Part shown: one piece after another, positions 16,801 through 23,865 of the stretch
Layout of the letters: the number at the start of each line of letters is the position of its first letter
Numbering within the stretch: position 1 is the stretch's first letter
IMG/VR virus record: IMGVR_UViG_3300046011_000553
Coordinates: 1 to 23,950 of that record
DNA length: 23,950 nt
Reading direction: 5' to 3' (one strand)
Source of the DNA: a virus
Notes under the pieces: generated by a model
What the model saw: only the letters and a program-made list of their open reading frames with translations
Databases searched by the model: none
Told to the model about the DNA's origin: nothing
Translations under genes and position numbers: made by a program

Positions 16801-17150
16801 TATGTAGGATTAAAAGTAAAACAAAGTTAATAACATTAGGAAATAATCAAATTATTACTTTTGGTATTAGTAATCAGAAATTTCAAAGTGGAACAGCATT
16901 TTCAGGTAATACTATTGTCGCACAAATGACACAACCAACTATTAATAATGGTTATAATGCCGACTTAAACTATTCATTTCCAGGATATACACCCATAACA
17001 GGAAACACAGCTCAAATTCCTTATAAGGTACCGTTTACCGGCACAGATTATGTTTATCCGACATCATCTACGACAGCAAATATAACAACTGCGGTTTGGT
17101 CACAAATCGGAATATTATGTCCATACATAGTAATTAAAAAACTTAATTAG
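13800..17150 (+). CDS. J-like tail tip attachment / host specificity protein
   Basis: The product has 1116 residues, encoded last in the tip block. It opens with a Gly-rich hydrophobic region (IFKGGGIVGGLVKTVAMGYV), then LQVNPAPDEKIPVLYGSAFF, the start of the hub domain of J-like proteins. Residues about 150-490 have the strand-rich hub pattern with a conserved-looking LSYSVLTGKWGVIINRSGSS. Residues about 500-615 look like a fibronectin-III-like domain. Residues about 693-725 (IKDEGTLLTNAASTINFVGT) match a beta module I know from phage fibres. Residues from about 740 are a separate 370-residue globular domain, rich in Asn/Ser/Tyr/Trp, probably the receptor-binding part. G+C falls within this gene, from 38% just upstream (13441-13620) to 29% (16261-16440). 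The domain boundaries are approximate. Confidence 0.82.
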   Translation: MGWFDGITSIFKGGGIVGGLVKTVAMGYVVNKLSASSTKGNNSGSSISSTDMNAPGIDNGVRLQVNPAPDEKIPVLYGSAFFGGVISEAVMSNNNQRMTYVLTLAEKTGNLYSSSSATSYTFDSILWDDQLVYFKADGVTVDYTVDRAGSRDESLRDLVKIYCYAGNSSSTSQKFPTGYSGTAVNAYSLIPGWTSGYAMSNLIFAVIEVNYSAAYNVKGIGDVTFQVSSSMYKPGDVLYDYMTNSVFGANIAVAEIDTATITALNSYSANSVTYTDETGSHTLTNRYQINGLVNTDNEVMRNVEEIANSAGSWLSYSVLTGKWGVIINRSGSSSIVFDDSNILGGISISGTGLKDLYNSVKTEFTNRDIRDTTDYVQVVLPNNLRNANEQDNTLNIAYNLINEPVQAQLLGFIELKQSRIDKVITFQSDYTTIGLTAGELIKVTNSKLGFNEKLFRVISVAEVSGDEGLQSEITALEYDSTVYDEDLSRYTRVLSNGLITVGNIGIPSTPTITKYEAAARPRIEISTTAPTGVIEGLEYWLSNDVGVGDAQRSYRLIATKVPTNGNANVRGTFISGTTVSLDYDTIGTSNLVVKTRAYNSTTVGPFSSNSAITSFTAQQTTDLIGPNTQAVNELGGLMTALSVVSLLNNLDGLFGNNAASAGGLFEKIFDVFKDETGYDIVGETAGGNLTVSSQLGIKDEGTLLTNAASTINFVGTGATTTVSNISEITVTLNDSFGTISSNSGISSTTVAEAATASSAKLAFESAPVQLGWKTSFAPCFFGSSDTLGLVDTRYGIYTAWQLSQGTVLASTPGYVPPAVVSSGQYNFLIDLIGTALDANMPSLKVFSQGQPLSTSPNPNWSNSFVIEDSPNLNDYPGKIWCYYAICTYDGSKTLLEQDWGNWNYLYESSGNGLSFSAASTPNTTVASTYGSGSLGLPGMRDHWYSTTNPIQGRYQIATFGSPGPVSAAPICPLTQQFGNSPYTAETDTGISSPQAPVGRNLCRIKSKTKLITLGNNQIITFGISNQKFQSGTAFSGNTIVAQMTQPTINNGYNADLNYSFPGYTPITGNTAQIPYKVPFTGTDYVYPTSSTTANITTAVWSQIGILCPYIVIKKLN
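16681..16705 (+). repeat. All-G/C inverted repeat inside the AT-rich tip domain
   Basis: GGGGCCG (16685-16691) and CGGCCCC (16699-16705) are perfect complements around a 7-base loop, a stem made only of G and C. An overlapping second palindrome, CACCGG (16681-16686) with CCGGTG (16689-16694), shares its bases. The flanks are AT-rich coding sequence for SPGPVSAAPICP. No T-run follows, so it is not an ordinary terminator. Confidence 0.7.
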
Positions 17151-17161
17151 GAAATAATTAA

Positions 17162-17503
17162 ATGATTATATATAAAAAATATATCGAAATAAAAATTAAA
17201 AAAAATGAATGTGATTGTTTTGATTATTCAATTGATAAATTAAAATTGTTTCTAACTGATAGTTCATTATTTGAAAAAAATATTTTTAGTAACAAATTAA
17301 AATTACAAAAATTTAATCTTGATGATTTTGGTATTATATTAATTCCAAATAATACAGATATTAATCTATTAGATTATATTGATATCTTAAAAAAAATGTT
17401 TGATTGCGCTGAATTTAAAGAATTATCATTTGATGAATATATATTTTATTTTAATGAACATAGACAAAATTTAGTAATGGAACTTTATTTTGAAGATCAA
17501 TAA
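17162..17503 (+). CDS. AT-rich orphan protein, 113 aa
   Basis: The product has 113 residues and starts 11 bases after the tip gene, with TTAGGAAA at 17147-17154 overlapping the tip gene's stop. It is rich in Ile, Lys, Phe, Asn and Asp (MIIYKKYIEIKIKKNECDCF and following), with no signal peptide or membrane segment. The composition is extreme: 27 G or C among the 180 bases 17221-17400 (15%), against about 38% upstream in the tip hub gene. Poly-A runs up to seven bases occur. This base use marks it as recently acquired. Position right behind the receptor-binding domain suggests a fibre/tip assembly chaperone or a 'moron' acting in the host. I do not recognise the family. Confidence 0.65.
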   Translation: MIIYKKYIEIKIKKNECDCFDYSIDKLKLFLTDSSLFEKNIFSNKLKLQKFNLDDFGIILIPNNTDINLLDYIDILKKMFDCAEFKELSFDEYIFYFNEHRQNLVMELYFEDQ

Positions 17504-17523
17504 TATTCAAAATTTAATCTAAC

Positions 17524-17529
17524 TAAATA
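17524..17529 (+). promoter_or_regulatory. TAAATA promoter-like element before the fibre block
   Basis: TAAATA (context CTAAATAATAGC) lies in the 89-base gap before the gene at 17593. It differs from the other copies in being 69 bases from the start codon, with a hairpin (17545-17573) in between, which would then lie in the mRNA leader. Confidence 0.3.
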
Positions 17530-17544
17530 ATAGCTATAACATGC

Positions 17545-17573
17545 AATTTGTACTGCCTCATGCAGTACAAGTT
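17545..17573 (+). terminator. Hairpin upstream of fibre genes: weak terminator or leader stem
   Basis: The stem is TTGTACTGC (17548-17556) with GCAGTACAA (17562-17570), a perfect 9 bp around the loop CTCAT. It extends to 12 bp with one T-G wobble and two A-T pairs. Only three Ts follow (17572-17574), so termination would be weak. It may instead stabilise or process the mRNA, or work with the TAAATA element just upstream. Confidence 0.5.
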
Positions 17574-17592
17574 TAACCCTTAGGAGCATAAC

Positions 17593-18093
17593 ATGGCTGG
17601 TATTCTTTCGTTTAACCAATATCTTGGTGGCCCTGATCAAATTCAAATTGAACAGGTATTTCCAAAAAATCAAAAAACTCTAATCTATAACTTCAATCAG
17701 AATATTACTGGTTGGACTTTTGAATTAGACCAACAAACTCTCGTCGTTGATACAATGACTTTTAATAGAAATACAGGGCAACCTAATTTCTCAACCAGCT
17801 CAGTTATTGGCTTCTTTCCAAAAGCAGAACTTACAGGTAGTGCCGTTGTAACTAATGCCGCACTTGGACTTGTTAATGTTACATTTCCACAAAATATGTA
17901 TGCTGGTCCTATCATTCCTGATGCACGATTAAATGTGCCAATCACCATTGTTGCTCTTACATGGACTGATGCACAAACTCCGGCACAAATCAATACACAT
18001 CGTTGGGCATTAGTACAATGCTGGGAACCAGATGTAGTTCCAGGTGACCCAACAGCAAGTGTTAGTCCACTTTACACAGCTATAGGAGTTTAA
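17593..18093 (+). CDS. Structural protein, possible fibre/baseplate anchor
   Basis: The product has 166 residues and is encoded directly before the long collagen fibre, with TTAGGAG at 17580-17586. It is beta-rich, with NFNQNITGWTFELDQQTLVV (about 34-53), then TAAALGLVNVTFPQNMYAG-type strands near 85-105, and a Pro-rich end. This resembles the N-terminal domain of baseplate/fibre anchor proteins (BppU-like), in which a segment on the input pattern 'G.TF.L' is followed by 'G.V.V.LP..'. Identity is tentative. A role linking the fibre to the tail is inferred from position. No enzyme motifs are seen. Confidence 0.5.
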   Translation: MAGILSFNQYLGGPDQIQIEQVFPKNQKTLIYNFNQNITGWTFELDQQTLVVDTMTFNRNTGQPNFSTSSVIGFFPKAELTGSAVVTNAALGLVNVTFPQNMYAGPIIPDARLNVPITIVALTWTDAQTPAQINTHRWALVQCWEPDVVPGDPTASVSPLYTAIGV

Positions 18094-18095
18094 TC

Positions 18096-21000
18096 ATGGC
18101 ATATACAATAGAAATTACCGAAGTAGGTAGTAATGTAAGTATTACAAATAGTAATCCAGTAATCGAAGTAAGTTACAATAGCATATCAGTCGAAGGTCCA
18201 GCAGGCCCACAAGGACCAGCAGGTACAAGTGTAGTACTAAAAGGTTCAGTTGCCGCAGTTATTAATTTACCAGCATCTGGTAATACTTTAGGTGACTTAT
18301 ATGTAGTTACTGCTGATGGCAATGGTTATGTATGGGATGGCTCAGCATGGGATAATGCTGGTCCAATTCGTGGACCACAAGGGGCTACTGGTGCAACAGG
18401 AGCAACTGGCTCACAAGGCATACAGGGCAATATTGGCTTAACAGGGGCTACTGGCCCACAAGGAATACAAGGCGAGCAAGGAATACAGGGTAATGTAGGT
18501 GCTACCGGCGCACAAGGTGTTATTGGACTTACCGGCGCAACCGGAGCAACTGGAGCTACTGGTAGTAAGGGAGATAAAGGCGATACTGGTGATCAAGGCA
18601 TACAAGGCATTCAGGGTAATGTTGGTGCTACTGGCTCACAAGGCATTCAAGGCGTTAAAGGTGATACTGGTAATATTGGCGCAACTGGAGCAACTGGTCC
18701 ACAAGGAATACAGGGTAATGTAGGGGCTACTGGTAGTCAAGGCATTCAAGGAATTCAAGGCGACACTGGCGCTACTGGTGCACAGGGCATTCAAGGCATT
18801 AAAGGCGATACTGGTAGTCAAGGCATACAGGGAAATATTGGCTTAACAGGTGCCACTGGTCCACAAGGGATACAGGGCGAACAAGGCATTCAAGGAAATG
18901 TCGGAGCTAAAGGCGACAAAGGCGACATTGGTAACACTGGTGCTCAAGGTGCTTCATTACATATTCTTGGAAGTAAAGTAGATGTTATCTCATTACCAAC
19001 TACTGGTAATGTAGGTGAAGCATGGGTTGTTGACAGTGACGGTGACTTATATGTTTGGAATACAATTACAAGTGTATGGGATGATATTGGACAAATTGTA
19101 GGTCCACAAGGGGCTACTGGTAGTACAGGCGCAACTGGAGCAACTGGTGCTACTGGTGCACAGGGCATTCAAGGCGAACAAGGAATACAGGGTAATGTAG
19201 GTGCTACTGGTGCTACTGGTAGTAAAGGCGACAAGGGCGACACTGGCGATCAAGGAATACAGGGTATTCAAGGCATTCAAGGCATTAAAGGCGATACTGG
19301 TGATCAAGGCATTCAAGGAAATGTTGGTGCTACTGGCCCACAAGGGATACAGGGCAATATAGGTGCTACTGGGGCTACTGGATCACAGGGAATTAAAGGT
19401 GACACTGGTGAGCAAGGCATACAAGGCATTCAAGGCATACAGGGCATTCAAGGAAATGTTGGTGCCAAGGGTGATACTGGTAATACTGGAGCAACTGGTA
19501 GTCAAGGCATTCAAGGAAATGTTGGTGCTACTGGTAGTCAAGGCATTCAGGGCATTCAAGGAGAGCAAGGCATTCAAGGGAATGTAGGTGCTACTGGTGC
19601 TACTGGACCACAAGGTATTATCGGTGCTACTGGCCCACAAGGGATACAAGGAAATATTGGTAATGTTGGACCTGTTGGCAGTTCAGGTGTAGCTTGGCGC
19701 TATGATTCATCTACTACTATGGCTGATCCGGGTAGTGCTGACTTCCGTATTAATAATGCAAACATTGCTATAGCAACCTCAATGACTATTAGTAATGTTA
19801 GTGTAAACTCATTTAATCAATCAAGCTGGTTAAACACTTGGAATGATAGTGGAGTAAGTCCATATGGTTCCTTATATCTATATTCATCATCAACTGGTGA
19901 GTTTGCTCCTGCTATATTAAATGTAACCGGAATCACTTATAATACAGGGTATGCTACATTAACTTTTCAATATCTAAGTGGAAGTATAACCAATATTAAT
20001 ACTTCAATACATTATTTAAATTTCCAGAGAGCAGGTGCTACTGGTGCAACTGGCGGTACTGGACCAACTGGCGGAGCATTAGTTTATAAGTTTGATACCT
20101 CAACAGATACTACTACAACAACTCCTGGTTCTAATTTAAGATTTAATAATACCTCAAGTTCAGCAGTTACTGAAATTGCTTGGCACCAAAATGATAATGG
20201 CGGTATTAATCAGGATGGTGTATTTCAAACTTGGGACGATAGTACCAGTGCAGTAAAAGGCTATATCTATGTTAATAGTTATGCTGGTGGTAGTCAAGGT
20301 GTTTATCGATTAAACACTTTAACAGATAATGGTCTATGGTATCGTGCCAATGTAACTTATATTTCTGGTTTAACTGTAGAACAATTAGTATACGGTGGCG
20401 ATCAAACTCCGCTTACTATAGCATTTAATAGAGTAGGTGATAAGGGTGATACAGGTGCTACTGGTATTAGTATTAGTACAGCAGAAATAGATCAACTTAC
20501 TGGTAATTTAATTATTACTTTAACAGATGCTTCAACAGTTGATGCCGGACTTGCTATTGGTGATACTGGTGCTACTGGCCCACAAGGGATACAGGGCAAT
20601 ATAGGTGCTACCGGAGCAACTGGTGCTACTGGCCCACAAGGGATACAGGGCAATGTAGGGGCTACTGGATCAACTGGCAATACTGGAGCAACTGGAGCAA
20701 CCGGCCCACAAGGGATACAGGGCATACAGGGTAATGTTGGCCCACAAGGGATACAGGGCATACAGGGTAATGTTGGTCCGGCCGGCAGTGGATTAACTTC
20801 AGTAGTAGATGATACAACTCCTGAACTTGGTGGCAATTTAGATTTAAATGGCTATAACATTACAAGTGCTAACCCATTCTATGTTCAAATTGGAAGTGAA
20901 ATTGGCAATCCTGCTAAAGGGGTAGTATATTCAGTAGATAAAGTAGATCATAGCAAAGCAATTAATATCTTCGGACTTACTGATACTAGTTCAATGGATA

Positions 21001-22781
21001 AAGAAGGTTTAAAAATTGGTGGTAGTTCAGGTGGACCAATGGGTATTAATGTTCAGAATGATACCTTAGGTGCAAACACAGGCTCAGCTATGAGTCATGT
21101 ACAACTTATTACTACGGTTGTCGAAGGTCAATCTACAACTGTTGAATTTGCTAAAACAGGTCCAGGATGGGATGGCAGTAGTGGTATTGGTTCTTTTGTA
21201 ACAGCGTGGAAATCAGGTGATGCTGGTTTCTTAAACTTTGGTTACGATATGCGTATTGGTGCTAGTGGCGCTCTAGGATCACCTCAGGGCAATATTATAT
21301 TTGGTACACATGCCGAAGGTGCTGATACAGTAACATTTGACCTAAGTACCGGCACAAGTGATGTAATTTTACACTCAGGTAACCTACGATTAGCCGCTAC
21401 GAAAGCAATTAATTTTAATGGTGATTTACTTACAGTTACTGGTGGTAATTTAACATTAAACGGAACAGCTATCGGTCTAACTGGCCCACAAGGGGCTACT
21501 GGTGCTACTGGTGCTACTGGCCCACAAGGGATACAGGGCAATGTAGGGGCTACTGGAGCAACTGGTGCTACTGGTGCTACTGGCCCACAAGGGATACAGG
21601 GCAATGTAGGGGCTACTGGTAGTAACGGATTATCCACTCTTATTAGTGATACTGCTCCACAACTTGGTGGTAACTTAGATCCAAATGGTCATAGTTATAC
21701 AGCGGCTAATATATGGACTGGACATAGTTTTACATTATCCGGTGTTGATGGTGGGCTTGAGCTAAGTGCTTTAAGTGGTGGGCTTAAATTTACTGCACCT
21801 GTTGGTTTTAAAGATGTTGGTGTTAAAATAGTTACTAATGCAGCTAACGGTGCTAATACAAATCCAGGTGGTGGCGGAAGTGATGGTCCAAGTATGACTA
21901 TTACAAATCTACACACTGCTGCAAGTGCCGAAGCAAGTATAGAAATGAGTGGTGGTGACGGATCATACGGCAAGTTTGGGTTCTTCAAAGGTATAAACTC
22001 ACACTATACACATCCGTTCTCAGTTAATATGCATCCAGGTGATGGTGGTATGTATGTAAATGGTGGTGATTTCCATATTAGTCCGTTTAGTTTAGACTTT
22101 GGACAAATGAATCCATTCGTTGGTGGTAAAGTTAAATTTACTGGTTTACTTGAAACAAATCCAGCATTTGAATTTGATTTGAACTCAGGCGATTTAACTT
22201 TCGATAAAGGAAATATTCTATTAGCCGCTAACAAAGGTATCTATGCTGATAGTGGACTTGTTATTGGCAGTGATGATGTTATATTAGGACAAGGTAATGC
22301 TACAGTTATGTCCGAAGTTGCAATTACCACAGCAGGTGGACAAGGTTTATTCTTTGATACTAATCAAGGCGTTGACACTGGCTTCTTTATGATTAACTCA
22401 GGTGTTAATGGTGATATTGAGATTACTCCTAACGGAACTGGTCGCACAGTAATTGCCAATGCTACATTATCAGGATATGCCGAAACTGTTTATGATTTAG
22501 GCACAACTGGTGGTACTATTGCTCCAAATGCGGCCAATGGTAATGTACAAAAAATTACTCTTAACTCAGCACTAACACTTAATGCATTTACAAATCCAGT
22601 TGCTGGTCAAAGTATTACATTGATTATTACTGGTGGTACTGCGTATACAAGTATTACCTCAACAATGAAATGGGCTGGTGGAGTTAAAACACTTACTGCT
22701 ACTGCTGGATGTATTGATATTGTTACTATGTTCTATGATGGTACAAATTATCTTGCAAGTATTTCAAAAGGATTCGCATAA
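18096..22781 (+). CDS. Collagen-like tail fibre protein
   Basis: The product is a 1561-residue fibre with several Gly-X-Y tracts, such as GPQGIQGNVGATG, that should form collagen-like triple helices. Short N-terminal GPAGPQGPAG is at 34-43. Long tracts are about 93-286 and 336-531, and shorter ones 822-898 and 1130-1178. Globular modules alternate with them: two copies of a domain with GDLYVVTADGNGYVWDGSAW-type sequence (about 48-92 and 290-335), two with YDSSTTMADPGS-type sequence (about 532-650 and 661-785), and two with a TPELGGNLDLNG-type start (about 907 and 1186). The C-terminal 100 residues (NGNVQKITLNSALTLNAF...) form a beta-rich tip typical of phage fibres. TAGGAG at 18083-18088 precedes the start. 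The receptor is unknown. Confidence 0.9.
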   Translation: MAYTIEITEVGSNVSITNSNPVIEVSYNSISVEGPAGPQGPAGTSVVLKGSVAAVINLPASGNTLGDLYVVTADGNGYVWDGSAWDNAGPIRGPQGATGATGATGSQGIQGNIGLTGATGPQGIQGEQGIQGNVGATGAQGVIGLTGATGATGATGSKGDKGDTGDQGIQGIQGNVGATGSQGIQGVKGDTGNIGATGATGPQGIQGNVGATGSQGIQGIQGDTGATGAQGIQGIKGDTGSQGIQGNIGLTGATGPQGIQGEQGIQGNVGAKGDKGDIGNTGAQGASLHILGSKVDVISLPTTGNVGEAWVVDSDGDLYVWNTITSVWDDIGQIVGPQGATGSTGATGATGATGAQGIQGEQGIQGNVGATGATGSKGDKGDTGDQGIQGIQGIQGIKGDTGDQGIQGNVGATGPQGIQGNIGATGATGSQGIKGDTGEQGIQGIQGIQGIQGNVGAKGDTGNTGATGSQGIQGNVGATGSQGIQGIQGEQGIQGNVGATGATGPQGIIGATGPQGIQGNIGNVGPVGSSGVAWRYDSSTTMADPGSADFRINNANIAIATSMTISNVSVNSFNQSSWLNTWNDSGVSPYGSLYLYSSSTGEFAPAILNVTGITYNTGYATLTFQYLSGSITNINTSIHYLNFQRAGATGATGGTGPTGGALVYKFDTSTDTTTTTPGSNLRFNNTSSSAVTEIAWHQNDNGGINQDGVFQTWDDSTSAVKGYIYVNSYAGGSQGVYRLNTLTDNGLWYRANVTYISGLTVEQLVYGGDQTPLTIAFNRVGDKGDTGATGISISTAEIDQLTGNLIITLTDASTVDAGLAIGDTGATGPQGIQGNIGATGATGATGPQGIQGNVGATGSTGNTGATGATGPQGIQGIQGNVGPQGIQGIQGNVGPAGSGLTSVVDDTTPELGGNLDLNGYNITSANPFYVQIGSEIGNPAKGVVYSVDKVDHSKAINIFGLTDTSSMDKEGLKIGGSSGGPMGINVQNDTLGANTGSAMSHVQLITTVVEGQSTTVEFAKTGPGWDGSSGIGSFVTAWKSGDAGFLNFGYDMRIGASGALGSPQGNIIFGTHAEGADTVTFDLSTGTSDVILHSGNLRLAATKAINFNGDLLTVTGGNLTLNGTAIGLTGPQGATGATGATGPQGIQGNVGATGATGATGATGPQGIQGNVGATGSNGLSTLISDTAPQLGGNLDPNGHSYTAANIWTGHSFTLSGVDGGLELSALSGGLKFTAPVGFKDVGVKIVTNAANGANTNPGGGGSDGPSMTITNLHTAASAEASIEMSGGDGSYGKFGFFKGINSHYTHPFSVNMHPGDGGMYVNGGDFHISPFSLDFGQMNPFVGGKVKFTGLLETNPAFEFDLNSGDLTFDKGNILLAANKGIYADSGLVIGSDDVILGQGNATVMSEVAITTAGGQGLFFDTNQGVDTGFFMINSGVNGDIEITPNGTGRTVIANATLSGYAETVYDLGTTGGTIAPNAANGNVQKITLNSALTLNAFTNPVAGQSITLIITGGTAYTSITSTMKWAGGVKTLTATAGCIDIVTMFYDGTNYLASISKGFA
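18372..18954 (+). repeat. Collagen-coding repeat tract 1
   Basis: This tract codes for an almost unbroken Gly-X-Y series with nine-base periodicity (GGN-NNN-NNN) inside the fibre gene. Recurrent coding blocks are GPQGIQGEQG, GIQGNVGATG and GDTGSQG. The reverse strand and other frames stay open because of the periodicity; those open frames are not genes. Confidence 0.9.
19101..19689 (+). repeat. Collagen-coding repeat tract 2
   Basis: The longest Gly-X-Y tract of the fibre gene, following the second copy of the YVW-type globular module. It includes GIQGIQGIQG iterations and GATGATG blocks, with DNA blocks nearly identical to tract 1. It ends in GNVGPVGSSG before the third module type. Confidence 0.9.
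20559..20790 (+). repeat. Collagen-coding repeat tract 3
   Basis: A shorter Gly-X-Y tract. It holds a 38-base stretch starting at 20631 that recurs exactly at 21519 and 21582, and an in-tract duplication of a GPQGIQGIQGNV coding block near 20705 and 20739. Confidence 0.88.
21483..21628 (+). repeat. Collagen-coding repeat tract 4
   Basis: The last Gly-X-Y tract of the fibre gene. Two copies of the same 38-base sequence start 63 bases apart, at 21519 and 21582, and a third copy lies 888 bases upstream at 20631. All are in the same reading frame. Confidence 0.88.
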
Positions 22782-23572
22782 TGTTAGGGCTCGCTAAATT
22801 TAGTGGGCTCGCTCGTTATGCAGCCCCAAGTGCCGCTGTTGTAACTGGAGGAACAGTAACTACTTCTGGTTTATATACTATACATACTTTTACTTCAAGT
22901 AATAATATTGTAGTTTCAAATAATAGTGTTTTAATAGATTATTTACTAATTGCTGGAGGAGGGTCTGGTGGTAATAGCGCCGATTCAGGCGGTGGGGGTG
23001 CTGGTGGATACTTAACAGCATCGGGCATAAATTTATCACCAGGTACATATAGTATTGTTATTGGTGGAGGAGGTGCTACCGTTGCTGTATCAACAAATGG
23101 TAGTAATGGATCAAATACAACTTTTAATTCATTGATTGCTTATGGCGGGGGTGGTGGTGGTGGGACTAATACTATTGCTCCAGGTAATGGTGGATCAGGC
23201 GGTGGAGGTAAATTTGGTATAGGTGGCACTGGAACATCTGGGCAAGGTAATAATGGCGGCACAGGTAACGCTTCTTGGTCATCAGGCGGGGGTGGCGGAG
23301 CTGGTGCTGTGGGTGGGTCATGGAATGCTGGTATTGGTGGTGCTGGACTTTCGAGTTCAATTAGTGGTACTGCAATTACTCGCGCTGGTGGTGGCGGAGC
23401 TGGCACACGAGATTACGGCGGAAAGGCTGGTGGAGCTGGTGGCGGCGGAGCTGGTGGTGCATCTTCGACAGGCACATCAGGAACTGTTAATACCGGTGGT
23501 GGCGGTGGTGGCGGTTATAATAATACAGCAAGCGGTGGTTCAGGTGTTGTAATTATTAGATACTTAACTTAG
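22781..23572 (+). CDS. Glycine-rich tail adhesin
   Basis: The product has 263 residues and is coupled to the fibre gene by TAATG. Residues 1-80 form a small N-terminal part (MLGLAKFSGLARYAAPSAAV, then strands). Residues about 75-255 are Gly/Ser/Ala/Asn-rich with GGGGGAG-type runs separated by short variable stretches. It ends GGSGVVIIRYLT, the C-terminal signature of glycine-rich phage domains. The arrangement recalls polyglycine-sandwich adhesins such as T-even gp38, which form the tip of the long tail fibre; that similarity is in design only. The variable stretches between glycine runs would be the receptor-contacting loops. Assignment as adhesin is inferred from composition and position after the fibre. 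Confidence 0.7.
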   Translation: MLGLAKFSGLARYAAPSAAVVTGGTVTTSGLYTIHTFTSSNNIVVSNNSVLIDYLLIAGGGSGGNSADSGGGGAGGYLTASGINLSPGTYSIVIGGGGATVAVSTNGSNGSNTTFNSLIAYGGGGGGGTNTIAPGNGGSGGGGKFGIGGTGTSGQGNNGGTGNASWSSGGGGGAGAVGGSWNAGIGGAGLSSSISGTAITRAGGGGAGTRDYGGKAGGAGGGGAGGASSTGTSGTVNTGGGGGGGYNNTASGGSGVVIIRYLT

Positions 23573-23583
23573 GAGATTAATAG

Positions 23584-23865
23584 ATGGCACATTTTGCAGA
23601 AATAGATGAAAACAACATCGTAACAAATGTTATTGTAGCAGAACAAGAGTTTATTAATACTCTATCTGGTACTTGGATACAAACATCATACAATACACTT
23701 GGTGGAGTACATAGATTAGGTGGAACTCCATTGCGTAAGAATTATGCCGGAATTGGTTATACCTACGATAGTGTAAGAGATGCTTTCGTAGCTCCAAAAC
23801 CAGTAATTGAAAATGTCATAATTACATTTAATGAAGACACTTGCCAATGGGATATAACAGAATGA
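23584..23865 (+). CDS. Conserved small phage protein of unknown function (MAHFAEID type)
   Basis: The product has 93 residues. The SD AGGAG (23571-23575) overlaps the stop codon of the adhesin gene. Sequence features are MAHFAEIDENNIVTNVIVAE at the start, then GTWIQTSYNT, LRKNYAGIGYTYD near residues 51-63 and a C-terminal ITFNEDTCQWDI. This is a pattern I recall from many phages of aquatic bacteria, usually next to fibre or tail genes, with no assigned function. It is soluble, with no signal peptide or membrane segment. A minor virion protein is plausible. Confidence 0.7.
   Translation: MAHFAEIDENNIVTNVIVAEQEFINTLSGTWIQTSYNTLGGVHRLGGTPLRKNYAGIGYTYDSVRDAFVAPKPVIENVIITFNEDTCQWDITE

Noticed and set aside
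17275-17410. A-rich runs in the orphan gene as a programmed frameshift site
   Set aside because: The zero frame is complete with a normal stop, and no alternative frame offers a meaningful extension.
18372-19689. CRISPR-like or tandem-repeat array
   Set aside because: The repeats have nine-base coding periodicity inside one continuous reading frame and lack spacers of constant size.
20492-20836. Reverse-strand Pro/Val/Ala-rich frame, with a similar one at 21284-21637
   Set aside because: These are mirror readings of Gly-X-Y collagen codons. Nine-base periodicity keeps other frames open, and there is no ribosome binding site or independent composition.
23140-23406. Reverse-strand proline-rich frame
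   Set aside because: It is the antisense shadow of the glycine-rich adhesin (GGN codons read as NCC).
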